From Hymenoscyphus infarciens (Eukaryota; Ascomycota; Leotiomycetes; Helotiales; Helotiaceae), in contig LLCB01000081.1 of NCBI GenBank assembly GCA_001414345.1, positions 124,001-188,000 on the forward strand: a stretch of DNA of 64,000 nucleotides, given 5' to 3'. The notes under the pieces are model-generated. The model ran no database searches, was not told the DNA's origin, and worked only from the letters and a program-made list of their open reading frames with translations. Of the stretch, positions 36,201-48,187 are shown one piece after another (position 1 is the first letter of the stretch; the number at the start of each line of letters is the position of its first letter). Position numbers and translations under genes: made by a program.

Positions 36201-39200
36201 GAGAGGGCCCAAGTAGTTGGGGCTTATGAATTCTATCATGGCATGATACTCTTCGATACTGTTCGCCAAAGGGCTGCCAGTAAGAGCAATCCGACTTTTC
36301 GACGCGAATTGAACAGCTGCCATGTTTAATTTGGACTTCTCGTTTTTCAGTTTGTGGGCCTCATCTGCGATGATTATGTTCGGGAAATTCAAAATCTGTT
36401 CGGAAAGTCGAGTAGCTTCCACTGAAGGCGAGGCAGCCTCCCCTTTTCCAATGAAGCTGCGGAACATTTCGTAGCCCATAATTAAAACCCCACCATTCTG
36501 GTGCCAATCGTCGATTTCCAGTTCACGATGAGCCGCAGGAAGACTGCTGCTGATCTTGACCAGTCGACCAAGGAGGCCTTCCGGAGCCCAAAGGAGGAAC
36601 TCATCGAACCAATTGTCGATCAGCGTTGGAGGACAGAGTACAAGAGTTTGTGAATCTCGAAGTCTCTCAGGAATTTGGGAGACGACGGTAGGGTCATTGG
36701 ATGCCGAGGCTTCAGCAATCGCGACTAGAAGAGTGATACTACATCAATTAGCTTTGTTCAAAATTTGTATAGAATGGTCAGAAGCTCTTACACCTGCATT
36801 GTCTTCCCAAGACCCATCGTGTGAGCGAGAAGACACCCTTGCATGGAATTCTCATCTCCAACGACTTGATTGAACATGAACCTCACGCCTTCGATTTGAT
36901 GCTTTTTGATAAGAGAGGCGATATTAGGGTGCACATATATGAAACCTTGTTCCTCGGTCTTTGCGTCATCTAGAACATGAAGAGTTATTTTCGAATCAAT
37001 ACAGATTGCCCGAACCTCCATCCATTGACTTACTGATGATTATTTTACCACTCGCTTCATCTCCTGCTTGGCCTGTCGCAGCGAGTTTAGCCTGTAGCTC
37101 TGCACGACGGGTGGCCTGCTCCGCGAGTCTTTGACGGTCCTGTTCTCGCTTCTTACGAGCACCTTCGTCCTCGATCAGCTTCTTCTTCTTTTTGGTCGGA
37201 GACTCGTCGGCTGTCTTCTCATCATCCTCGCTTGTCCTGTGAAGGTTAGTATGAGGCAATGTAAGTGGGAGGTTATAACGTACGCGGCAAGAGGCTCTGG
37301 TCGACGACGTCTCACGGCAGAACGTGGTTCACCATCTTCGTCATCAACATCTTCTACTTCTGCCTCGCGATATTCTTCGTGGTCGTGATTGTGCATCCTC
37401 TTTCTCTTGTTGGTGGATTTGGGAGCTAAGAGTATTTGTTTTCCGTCTAATAAGGACGTCAGGACTTCGTGGCAAAGCATGCAGAATGGCTCAAGGTGGT
37501 CTGGTCTATTGTTTCGAAGCTTTTCGACAGAGATATCTGAGAAGGAGTCCGAATAGGGATGGTGTTTGCCGTCGAGGTAAATTTCGAAAAGCCACATGAC
37601 AGTCCGGATCTCGTGTTTGCCAACAAAAGCAAAAACACCTCTTCTACTCTTTTCCAACGAATCGATGACTCGAGACATTAAAGTCCAAACTTCATTCACT
37701 GGTGTGCCTGAAATAATTCTATACAGGCGGTCGCATCGTTCCTCATGCATATGCTGAAATATTGTTTTCAATAGGACTTCGATCCCCTTGCCTTCCAATT
37801 CGTCAAATTCGGCCTGCGTAATTGCATTCAAGTCGGCGTACGGTCTTAAAGGACTTGGGCTTGATGGCCCAGTATCCTCATCGGAAATCTTGATCGGACT
37901 ACCGTGGTTTCTGCCCTTTTCTGGTGTAACAAGGTCGATGAACTTGTGTTTTCCGCCCTCGTCAGACGAAGTCAATGTAGACAAATCAATGAAATTTTTA
38001 TGCGGTGCCGATGGGGTTTTTATGATGGGAGAAGGATCCTTTTTCAAGGGCTTCGCAGGCGTTGTCCGGGGGTTTCGTGCACCTTCAGGACTGTGGTTTG
38101 CTGAAGGGGAGATAAAAAGACGTGCAGATCCTCCTGGGCTCTTCGGGGTAACCTTCAGTACGATCTTCCTTGTCGACGAGGCTGGTGGGGCTGATGAGGA
38201 TGGTGAGACTGGCAAAACTTCAGAAATACTATCACCAGATGATACCGATTCATCATCACTTCCTTCGCCATCTGCGAGATTAAGCTCATGCTCCGACTCT
38301 TGTTCAGTTTCGGGATCTTCTTCGATAAAGCTTCTCAAATCATCGTCTGAGCTTGAACCCTCTGATTCGCTAAGCAAGTCCTCCCCTTCCATTCCATCAT
38401 TTTGCTTTAGCAACGTCTCGGGCGATTTTGATAAACGTAGCGAGACAAGTGGTTTCGGCTTATCGGGAGATTGTTTGGCTTTGAGAAGTTTGATTGTCCA
38501 TTGCATCTCTTCACGAGTGTGCACATTCACCTCCATGATACTCATTTGACTTAGTACTTGTCTTTTGCTGGTGTAATAATTCTTGAGGATTTTGTGCCGC
38601 ATGTCATCGATCCGGCGAAGAGAGTCATCAAGTTTGGATTGTGCAGCCAATACATCTCTTTTCTTCGAATCTTGGTGACGAGACTTTTGCCACATGCTGA
38701 AACCCTTGCGTTCCAATTTGGGTAGTTTTTTCTCCTTCCACATAAGTGCAAGCTCCGAAATGCCTTCATCGATAGTTGCATTGATTTCGTCAACACCAAG
38801 GGCAGGTCTATTTGACTCTTTCAATGGTCTCTCCAACTTTTCACCTCGTTCTGCCTCCATTTCTCGCCAGGTTTGCTCATCCAATTCATTTTCGGAATCG
38901 GATTCCCCAAATAGAGGTAGAACTTCATCCCCGCCTTCCAAGTAATTGTATTTCTCCAAGCAGGACGGATCGAAGTCGTGAGACCCAATGCCACTCAACA
39001 TGTCAGGGCCAGGGGGGTTGAAATTCACAGATCTCTCTGCACCAAGAGTCTTCCCGAGGGCTAGAGGAGTATTAGCAACTTCTAGCCACGAGGATGAAAT
39101 ATCTTCGCGGCTAGCTACATAACTGCCCTCGAAGTTTGGTTGAAACAAAGTAAAAGGTTGCTTCTCAAATTTGGATTTGAAATTCATAGAATATGGGATG

Positions 39201-40456
39201 ACTGCAGCAAATTCTTTTCCCTCCCGAGTAAAGTAACGAGGTTCAGAACGAAGGAAAGTTTTCATAGCACGGTTAACATAGCGCCGGCGTCCAGTAGGAA
39301 GAGCCTTGTGGGCAATGGAAAATCCTTCTGCAAAATCGCCACAGGCTGGAAGCACCTCTCCGACAGCAGTGCCGGCATAGAAGAGATCATCGAGAGGCAA
39401 CTTTTGCTTTCCAAGATAACCTGCAGAATTGTTCGCGGCATTGACAATGCTTCGACCCTCCAGAGGGGTTTGCGTGGATGAAGGCAGTTGCTTAACTTCG
39501 AGGATAGGATCTACTTGGCTGTTGCTGTTGGCCCTGGGGACCTCTGGGCGGGCTTCATTGATTGGGACCAGGCGCTTCCTACCAGCGCTGTCCACAAAGA
39601 CTTGGCCTGGAATGGGTGCCTCTTCAACGACCGGCGGCGGGGTATGAGCAATGCCTTCGGCGGCCTCCGCAACATTATTTTGGTGCGAATTTGGATCAGC
39701 CTGTGGAGTAATGAGAATCGGTGCCATGCGCTTTCTCTTCTTGCCATTAACTTCGACGACGGCAACAACACCGGGAACTGCAGAAGTAAAAGGAGCTACA
39801 GCAATGGCAGGTGGTTCTTGCTCTGGCTTCTCGAAATGCGCTTCCGGGTCTCCGTCACGCAAATCTTCATCAAGCTTTCGCCGCTTGTTTTCAGGAGTGT
39901 CGGATGGTGTTATGTAGCTTGGGGGTTGGCTGAGTAAAGCGGGATGTGGCCATGCATTTCCTTGGGCGATTGGTTGGTGTACAAAGCCATTTGGAGAATG
40001 TATAATGTTGCCATTTGCAGCATACGAAACCATACTTGGAACCGCATGTTTCTGAGTATATGCCTGGTACTTTGAACTGCGGAGCCTAAGTTCCCTAATT
40101 GCGTGGTGCAAGAAGGATCTGCGACCCAGGACCTTGATCTGGAAATCCTGTCTCATAACTTCATCATTGACGTCGTTAAGAAACACACTACCAGAGACCT
40201 CTTGTTCCCGAAGTGTCTTCTCAAGGACAGTTGGGTCTGGCCGTGAACCATGGGTTGGTAATTCCCATGATGGCTCGTTTCCGCAGAGCTCCTGGACGAC
40301 TCGTTCAATTGACCAGTCTATTGGATCATCCGCCGTGTTCATTTTTGGGATGGATGCCACGATGGCACATAGTATTGCGGGGTCGACGTCCACGGGTATT
40401 TGGTCAAGCCAATGTGGGATGGAAGCGCCTCGAGCTGCAAGGCGGAAGTTAGTCAT
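33211..40456 (-). CDS. ATRX/ARIP4-like SNF2-family ATPase with N-terminal SAM-like domain
   Basis: Chromatin-remodelling ATPase of the Rad54/ATRX branch of SNF2, presumably nuclear. Exons: 40456-37284, 37236-37034, 36969-36792, 36738-35046, 34968-33211, in frame for 2,334 aa. Residues 47-127 resemble a SAM domain (WSIERVVQELC, REQEVSGSVFLNDVNDEVMR, LGRRSFLHHAIRELRLR). A long acidic and Ser-rich region leads to the motor: Walker A in HTMGLGKTMQ (Lys1181), DEAH box 1310-1313 in IIADEAHKLKN, and C-lobe motifs GLGLNLPGANRVV and VGRAYRIGQ (1682-1690). The AHTMGLGKT form and the insert between lobes suit ATRX/ARIP4 rather than Snf2 or ISWI. No PHD-type zinc domain was noticed. The last 580 residues are a Gln/Pro/Ser-rich tail. 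The C-terminus is uncertain (see the ORF at 32718). Confidence 0.88.
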
Positions 40457-40696
40457 GGTTGAAGGGGCCTCACCTCTTGCGCATTGACGTTGAGGTTGAG
40501 GTGGTGGGGTGAAGGAAAGGTTCAAAAAAGGGTGGTTATGGGAGGGGAGCGCGGAGAAGCGCTGGAAAAGATATATCTTGACGAGTGCTTACTTCAAGTT
40601 GACCTCCGACCAAGTAAGTATTGTGGGTAGTCAAAGGTTCATGAGCGAGATGAAGCCTTGAGTGTGCGGTGCGGTGTTCAGGATCGTCAATTTGAG

Positions 40697-40699
40697 GTG

Positions 40700-40744
<45 letters not shown>

Positions 40745-40755
40745 AAGGTGAGGAT
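40697..40755 (+). repeat. GGTGAG hexanucleotide minisatellite with G-quadruplex potential
   Basis: About nine copies of GGTGAG/GGTGAA, including five consecutive GGG runs separated by TGA on the plus strand, which matches the G3+N1-7 quadruplex rule. It lies about 240 bp upstream of the SNF2 start, on that gene's template strand. Confidence 0.85.
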
Positions 40756-41094
40756 CTGGTATGTGAGGTGGTGAGGCCGTCGCGAGATTGACTTGGTGAA
40801 TTCGGGATCTTGAAGGCGGAGAAGAGGAGTTGAGGAATTAGATACAATTAGAATTGGAGATGGATACGGGCAAGGAGAATCGTGGGGATCGTCAAGAGCG
40901 AATACGGAGAGGGTATCGCGGATAGAAGATCTGAGTTGAAGATCCGTGTCGGGTTTGAAGTCAAGAAGGGAGGGTTTCCATGTCGTTGACGCCGATTTGA
41001 GTATAACGCGGGAGCTTCGCGGAAGGAAGTCGCGTCTCTGAATGCGCTGCCATGTGAGGTGAAAGATAGTTAATCCGTTCCGATCCCACTTTAA

Positions 41095-41110
41095 GTCTTA
41101 TCGATAAGAC
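41095..41110. promoter_or_regulatory. 16-bp perfect palindrome GTCTTATCGATAAGAC
   Basis: A perfect inverted repeat holding two head-to-head GATA-factor core motifs (TTATC and GATAA), 312 bp upstream of the GSH2 start. Fungal GATA factors such as AreA bind this core, often at paired sites. Function here is inferred only from the motif. Confidence 0.45.
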
Positions 41111-41421
41111 CAGAAGCGTGAGGTGCAGGTGGCTGCGGGAGGCGTACTAGTAGAGGGGTAGGGCTCTCGACGGTGTCCCGTCCAACCGCGGGGTTGCCTC
41201 TGACAAATCCTACTAGTACTTTGGAAAAGTCTCCACCACCGTTAAATTTGACGTTTCCTACCTCTCTCATTCAGTCTTACTCTCTGAATAGCTTCATTTT
41301 CCTCGAAAGTGTCAACCTTCAAAAGAGATCTCATTTTTCGTTGGGAACATCGCTCTTCATCAGCTCCAAAATTTCTTCATCCTCCCACATCACACCTACA
41401 TCACACCTATACAAAGTACAA

Positions 41422-43154
41422 ATGGCTCCCAGCAGAGCTTCGGACGGTTCTTACCCTCCCGAATTATCGACTGCAGAATCTGAGCAATTGGTTTCCACCA
41501 TCAAGGACTGGTCGATTGCTCATGGTCTAGCAGTCCGTCCACCCCCAACGCTGGTCTCCTCCACAGCCGACCCTCATGTGATTCTGGCAACCACGGCACC
41601 CGTTACTTTATTTCCAAGTCCTTTTCCACGGATTTGTTTCGAACACGCCAAATCCATCCAGGAAACCTACAATCAGTTGTATGCTTCAATTGCGCAAGAC
41701 GAGGATTTCCTCCGTGATATTGTCCAAGAGTAAGTCCATTTTTCCCTTGTTCTTCCCCCGTTCTTTCAATTATCTATATGCAGAGCAACTCTAATCAAGT
41801 CAGGATTCTTCAAGTAGATGAGTTCATCGCTGAGCTATGGAATGTTCATCTGAAGGTAAAGGAGGAAGGGTATGTCCAGGTATGTACTCACTTCAGGTCT
41901 ATGGAAATATATTGTTTGACAAGGATACAGAATCTTTCTTTGGGCCTATTTAGATCCGATTATATGGTTCATCAGAGTACAAAAAATGAGCAACCCGGTA
42001 TCAAACAGGTTGAATTCAACACTATTGCCTCCTCTTTTGGCGGGTTATCAACGCAGACCTCAAAGCTACACAAGTAAGCCCAGCTAAACCCCTTTTCTTC
42101 GTTTAAACACGTGACTAACTTAAACAGATATCTCTCCTCGATTGACTATCCACTACTTGAAACCCCTATTGCTTCTCAAGAAGTAGACTTACCCAGCAAT
42201 GAAAGCACAAAGTCCTTGGCAGCAGGAATGAAAGCCGCATTTGAAGCCTACAAGAAAGCCGAAACTATCTATGACTGTTGTGTAATTTTCGTCGTCCAAG
42301 ACACTGAAAGAAATATCTTCGACCAAAGGCACCTCGAATACGAGCTCCAACAACAAACACCCTCTGTCCCCGTCTTCCGTGTTCCATATTCCAAAATCCT
42401 CACGCAAACATCCATAGCCTCCACATCACTTCGACAACTCCTCTACACCCCACCCCAAAAGCCCTCCAAAGTGTTCGAAGTAGCAGTCGTCTATTTCCGC
42501 GCCGGCTACGGGCCCTCCGATTACCCCGATGCCACAGCCTGGCATGCACGTCTCCAAATTGAAAGATCAAACGCCATCAAATGCCCCAGCATCCTCACCC
42601 AACTCGCAGGTGCCAAAAAAGTCCAACAAGTCCTTGCAACCCCAACCGAATCTTCCAGCCCCTCGATCCTCTCACGATTCATGAGCACTTGGACTTCTGT
42701 AGAAATTGCTGCTCTCTCAAACACCTTCGCAGCCATTTTCCCACTAGACGACTCCCCATCCGGTCTCTCAGCACGAAAAATCGCTCTCGATCCTGAATTG
42801 TGTAAATCCTACGTCTTGAAACCTCAACGTGAAGGAGGCGGGAATAACATTTATCGTTCAGCCATCCCTCCTTTTCTCCAATCACTTCCGGATTCGCATT
42901 GGAAATCTTTTATTCTTATGGAGATTATTACGCCGCCTCCTGTTCATAATTTGATCTTGCGACAGGGGGTTATTGAGAAGGGAGGTGTCATTTGTGAACT
43001 TGGGATTTATGGGACTTGTTTGTGGGATCAGAAGAGTAGGGAGGTTCTGCATAATGAAGAAGCTGGATACCTGCTACGTACTAAGGGGGATAAAAGTGAG
43101 GAGGGGGGTGTGGCTGCTGGGTTTGGGAGTATGGATAGTGTTCGACTTGTTTAG
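41422..43154 (+). CDS. GSH2: Glutathione synthetase (eukaryotic type)
   Basis: Second step of glutathione synthesis: gamma-glutamylcysteine + glycine + ATP gives glutathione, in the cytosol, as a homodimer. Exons: 41422-41729, 41804-41879, 41931-42073, 42128-43154, in frame for 517 aa, close to yeast Gsh2 (491 aa). Family motifs: FLRDIVQE joined across intron 1 to VDEFIAELW, LKVKEEGYVQ, the substrate-binding stretch LGLFRSDYMVH, EFNTIASSFGGLS, VVYFRAGYGPSDY, ERSNAIKCPSI, QLAGAKKVQQVLA, the Gly-rich ATP-binding loop LKPQREGGGNNIY near residues 405-417, and the C-terminal GVAAGFGSMDSVRLV. For intron 1 the second of two AG acceptors (41,803) keeps the frame. The first would bring in a stop. Confidence 0.97.
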
Positions 43155-43370
43155 ATGAGAGATTGCATTACTAAATTTAGTGGGTTGGAAAGGTCGGGTT
43201 GAGAGAATTGCCAATCATAGATATCAAAACCCCTGACGACGAATCCAGCTCCTTCTCCGACCCCTAGAAACCCCTCCCCCCCATCATTGCCGAAAATTGA
43301 GGTGAGATTGTGGTATCGAAATGCCTTTCCAAAAAATGAAGAGCGCTCTCTGGTATCCTCGTAACAATTC
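43155..43370. other. GSH2 3' flank
   Basis: Short spacer of ordinary composition between the GSH2 stop and the first transposon remnant. The RIP-degraded block begins only about 250 bp beyond the gene. Confidence 0.5.
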
Positions 43371-43372
43371 TA

Positions 43373-43738
43373 TAACGGCACGAAATACACACTACTATAG
43401 AAGAGGCATATAGGAGTACGTTTAGCAGAATAATATACGTAAATACTAGGCTCTGATATAGAAGAAAAGGAAAAACTATCCCTCTTCTATACCGAGTATA
43501 AATATCTATATATAAGAGGTTAGAGACTACTAAGTCCTAATAATAATAATAACTAAGCCCTTTCTAATATAGCTAATACTAAATAAAAGGCTTTAAAGCT
43601 AAATATATAATATCTAAACCTTAATCTCTTTAGTATCTTCTATTATATAAGTATTAGATTAATCGTAATCTTAGCTCCGAGGTATTAGAGGTATTAGTAG
43701 TTTTACAAATACTAGTAATTCAGAATAGCGTACTATTA
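43373..43738 (+). mobile_element. 366-bp TA-flanked miniature element (family C, copy 1)
   Basis: Ends are TAACGGCACG (left) and the reverse complement of TAATAGTACG (right), with TA at both flanks (43,371-43,372 and 43,739-43,740). The sequence recurs inverted at 47,130-47,519 along its whole length. The first 60 bp have escaped most RIP-type change. Confidence 0.75.
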
Positions 43739-44598
43739 TAATATTTATATTTATTAAAAGAGTATAGATTTAATTTATCTAAGTTAGTTTATAAGTTAGA
43801 GAAAGTTTAAAGTAAAGTTAGAAAAAGTTTAGAGTAGAGTTAGATAGTATTTAGTTAAGATTAGTAATATCTTAGCTAAAAGTTTACTTTTAAGTTTTTA
43901 TTCTAATAAAGAGTATATTTCTATTTAATTTATATTTAATTTAAAAAATTTAAATAAAACGTCTAGTTAGTTAAAAGTAAAAAGAAAGTAAGACTCTTAT
44001 TAGAGTTAATAGAGTTTTAGTTAGTTAGTATAAAGTTATTATTAAATATTATTTTACTATTTAAAGTTTAAAATAATATTTTATTATAGTTTTAAATATA
44101 ATAGTATCTAAGTTTAGATATCTAGTTATATAAAACTATATTACTTAAGCTTATAGACTATTTTATTCTTTTTAGTAATTCTAAAGTAAGATATTTAAGA
44201 ACTTATTTATTATCTTCCTTAGTTAAAGAGCTACTATTATATTATAAAGAGTTTAGAGTAGATAGAAAGGTATTTTAAACTAAAGAGTATCTTAGTAAAG
44301 TTATAATTCTAGTAACTTTTAAGTATAGTAAACGTGTTTTAAAACTAAGATATAATTTTCTTTTATATATAAAAGAAACGTTTTAATTCTAGTATCTTCT
44401 TAAGTATAGCTATACTTAAAAAGTAACTTTTAAAATTAGTAAAAGTTTCTTTAATAAAATCTTATTTATTAGAAGATATTAGAAGTAGTGACTTATAAGT
44501 AAAAGAGGTTTAAATTTAAGCTTAAAAGTAAAGAGAGGTTTAAATAAGAGTTAGATTAGTAAGAGTTTAGAAGTAGAGTATTTTTAACTTTTAAAGTT

Positions 44599-45150
44599 TA
44601 GTAATTAATATAAATACTATCTTTTTAATTATTAAAGATAGAAATACTATCTAATTAATTTATTTCTAGTAGAAATACTACTCTTATACTATTTATTTAT
44701 ATTATACGCTTCTAGTACGTTTTTTAGTATATTCGTCATTTATTTAATATAAATAAAATAGTAGCATTTGTATTAGAAATAAAATAGTAGCATTTATATT
44801 AGTAAAATAGTAGTATATCGTCTAAAAATAGTGAATAGTAACTAAGTATATATAGAATTAAAAACCTTCTCTAAGTAACGACGTTTCTAAAAACAATACT
44901 AAGACAAGCGTATTAATACTCTTAAAACATATATAATATACTACTAAAAACTAACGCCTCGTACTTTATACTAATAGAAATACCACCTATTTTAGATATA
45001 ACTACTACTATTCCTATTTTATTATTTTAGTACTAAAATCACTACTAAATAAATAAATAGTATAAGAGTAGCATTTCTATTAGAAATAAATAACTTAGAT
45101 AGTATTTCTATCTTTAATAATTAAAAAGATAGTATTTATATTAATTACTA
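44599..45150. mobile_element. 552-bp MULE-like miniature element, RIP-mutated copy
   Basis: Long terminal inverted repeats match those of the better preserved element at 49,446-50,034, but with TGCCAC changed to TACTAT or TACTAC. Perfect 9-bp target duplication TTTAAAGTT at 44,590-44,598 and 45,151-45,159. A 9-bp duplication with inverted repeats of 100 bp or more is typical of Mutator-like elements. No coding capacity. Confidence 0.85.
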
Positions 45151-46901
45151 TTTAAAGTTTACTTATAACTTTATCGATCTTAGTTAACTAATTATTTATT
45201 CTTTAATTTTATATCTCTATCTTATCTATATTTAAAAAAGTTATCTCTTTAAAAAGCTAAGCTTATAATTTTTTAGTATATAGTTATAAGTCTAGAGCCT
45301 TTTAAAAAGAGAAGTAGCTTAAAAGGTTATTTAATATCTTATAATAAAACTAATATCTTAGATATTAGTTTTAGAGAGAGGTTAAAAGATAGATTTAGAA
45401 GTCCTTTTATAATAACTATATAGTCGACTTTCTAAACCTTATATAGTAGTCTCTATATAGAGAGGGTTATTAGAAACTTTAAGAATACTTAGTATATCTT
45501 ATTTTCTTTAATATATTAAGAATATAATTATACTAGCTATCTAATAAATACTAAACTCTAATATTACTAGCTTTTTATAACGTCTTTAGAATTATAACTA
45601 TTTAAGATTATTCTTAGTATCTCGTTTAAATCTAGACTAAGTCGAATTTAAAGTAGATACTAATATACTTAAGTAAGATATTATAATAGACTATCTTTAA
45701 TAAAGTCGAGTTTAGTCTTTTTATATAATAATATAAAGTTTATATTACTATTAAAGAAGTATATAAAACTATATTTAGTAGAATATTATATATAAATATT
45801 AGATACTAATATAGAAGAGTAGATAGCTATATATAATAGATCTAAAACCGAATAATATAATATTAGCTAAGATAAAAGCTTAAACTTTATAAATAACGTT
45901 CGAAAGTCTAGACGTATATAACCTTTCTAAATTAGATAATATAAAATAATAACTACTAAAACCTTATATATATAGTATATACTATATAATCTCGGCTATA
46001 TAGAATAGTAGGCTATTTTAATATTAGAGACGAAAAAAGAAATAAGTAAACTACGAGTATCTCGATCTCGAAATATAGAGGCTAAAGTAGTTATAGCTTA
46101 CTTAATAAATATTAGATAATATAAGAGTGAGAATATTAATTAGAGCTAACTTCTTTAGATAAATCTAAATTAGAAGATAACTCTACTAATTTAGAAAAGT
46201 CTATATATATAATTATTATATAGAGTACTTATTCTATTATAAAAATTTAAGAATTCAACTAGATTTTTAAGTTTACCTTAGAATTAAACTATATCTAACT
46301 AGTAGTTATAGAGTTATTAATGATTTTTTTATTAGGCTATCTTATCTTACTAGTCTTAGTTAATAAAAATCTTAAATACTATACTTTATATTAGTTCTAG
46401 GTAATCTATAAATAATAATATTATCTAGTAATCTATAAATACTACTATGTTTTTTTATAAACCTCTATTCGTAGATTACTTAGAATAGTAAAACCTTCGT
46501 CTTTTATAACTTACTACTATAGCCTCTCTATCTTCTCTCTCTAAAAAAAATAAGCGATTAGTTAATAATCTACTAATAGTACGAGTCTTATCTAAAACCT
46601 TAAAAGGTTCTAATAAAACGCTTATATAATTCCACGGTCTATAGAAGTTTATAATACCTTTTTATAAAACTCTCTTTTAGAGTTATTTTAAAGAATTTAA
46701 TAGATAATATTAAAATATAAGCGTTATCTAATATATAAACTTTATAGTTTTTTTTTATCTAACTCTCTAGTTAATCTATAAGCTAACTTAGACTTAGATA
46801 TTCTAGAGTATAGATATATTACTAAGAATATCTAGTAGCTAAAGAGCTTAAAAGTTCTCTATTTAAGTTACTATATTAAAAACTTGACTTATAGTGTCTT
46901 A

Positions 46902-48185
46902 GAGCCTATTTAACTTATATATATTAGTTCTTTTTTAATATTAATACTACTAAAAATAAAGAGGTAATATATAATATATATATATATTATAATATATACT
47001 AATATTTAGCTAGTGACTATTATAATATATACTCTTACTCTTACTTCTATTAAATTAATAAAAATAAAAATAAAATATATACTCTTTTAATCTTTTAATC
47101 TCTTAATCTTTAACTTTTATATATATATATAATAGCACGCTATTCTGAATTACTAGTATTCGTAAAACTACTAATACCTCTAAGCTAAGATTATAAATAA
47201 CTAATACTTATATAACTAAAGAGATTAAAGGTATTAATATCTAATATTTATATATAGAAGAGATTAAGGTTTAGATATTATATATTTTGCTTTTTAGCTC
47301 TTATTATTTAGTATTAGCTATATTAGATAAGACTCGGTTATTATTATTATTAGATCTTAGTAGTTTCTTATCTCCTATATATAGATACTTATATTTAGTA
47401 TATAAGAGAGATAGTTTTTCCTTTTCTTCTATACTAGAGCTTAGTATTTATATATATTATTCTGCCTTAAACGTACTCTTATATACCTCTTTAGTAGTAG
47501 TATATATTTCGTACTATTATAATATATATATATATCTTTTCTCTTCTAAACTACTATAACTATAACTACTATAGTAGTATAGTAGTTAAGTACTATAACC
47601 TCTCTATCTCTATTCTAAACTTCAACTACCTATATTATAATACTAATATATTAAAAAATTATAAGAATTAAGATACTTAGAAATAGATATCTAAGAATTA
47701 TTCTAGTTTTTAAACTAGATTTTTCAGATAGGTTTTATAAAGGAAATAGATAATTGATATCCGATATAGCGTTAGAGACAGAGGTCTAGAGATTATAAAA
47801 CTTAACTATTATACCTCTATAAAGTTAATAACTATATACTAAAAGATATAGCTTATAAGCTAAATAATATAGAATATATTCAAGATTAAACTTATAATAT
47901 AAATAGATATATACGAGCATCTTTTAACTCTATACTCGTGTATAAATCTTCTATATCTAAGAGCTTATTTAGTATATATATAATTTATTATAACTATATC
48001 TAATTTATATACGAGTAGATAGTCTAAAGATGCTCGTATATTATTTAATTATAGTAGAGTATATCTTAATATGTATTTTTAAAGAAAGTGTAAGCAAAAG
48101 TGCGTACTATAATATATGCTAGCTAAACGTTAATATGTAGTATATATATTAAAAAAAGATTAATATATGCGAGCCGAACAGGCTC
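46902..48185. mobile_element. 1.28-kb TA-flanked inverted-repeat element (family B) containing a family C insertion
   Basis: The left end is GAGCCTATTTAACTTATATA and the right end, inverted, GAGCCTGTTCGGCTCGCATA. Similarity continues inward for about 150 bp (shared TTTAGCTAG and ATTATA(A/G)TA segments). TA lies at 46,900-46,901 and 48,186-48,187. The left arm shows RIP-type changes relative to the right arm. Family C copy 2 lies inside. Without it the element is about 0.9 kb. Confidence 0.7.
47130..47519 (-). mobile_element. 390-bp TA-flanked miniature element (family C, copy 2)
   Basis: Inverted copy of 43,373-43,738 along its entire length, with termini TAATAGCACG and CGTACTATTA and TA at both flanks. 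It is nested in the family B element. The 90-codon open frame at 47287-47559 falls mostly within it and is not a gene. Confidence 0.75.
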
Positions 48186-48187
48186 TA

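Larger units (their letters stand above)
40457..41421. promoter_or_regulatory. Divergent promoter region between the SNF2 gene and GSH2
   Basis: This 965-bp interval separates two start codons on opposite strands. It holds a G-rich hexanucleotide minisatellite (40,697-40,755) and a 16-bp palindrome with two inverted GATA motifs (41,095-41,110). Upstream in-frame Mets exist for both genes (40525 and 41173), but the chosen starts give the family-like N-termini. Confidence 0.6.
43373..48185. other. RIP-degraded AT-rich block with nested transposon remnants
   Basis: Extremely AT-rich, with CpA/TpG scarce and stops throughout. At least four inserted elements can be delimited inside (43,373-43,738, 44,599-45,150, 46,902-48,185 and 47,130-47,519). 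The stretches 43,741-44,589 and 45,160-46,899 remain unassigned. They may derive from one larger element, but no termini or readable protein were recognised. Confidence 0.8.

Noticed and set aside
40536..40847. Minus-strand frame with (Ser-Pro)n tract
   Set aside because: It is simply the GGTGAG minisatellite read in one frame.
43373..47519. A single 4.1-kb transposon with about 370-bp terminal inverted repeats
   Set aside because: The two arms are better explained as two separate miniature elements, since each has its own short inverted ends and TA flanks and one is nested inside another element.
47287..47559. 90-codon plus frame in the AT-rich block
   Set aside because: It is Tyr/Ser/Leu/Ile-rich as any AT-rich frame would be and falls almost entirely within a miniature transposon copy.
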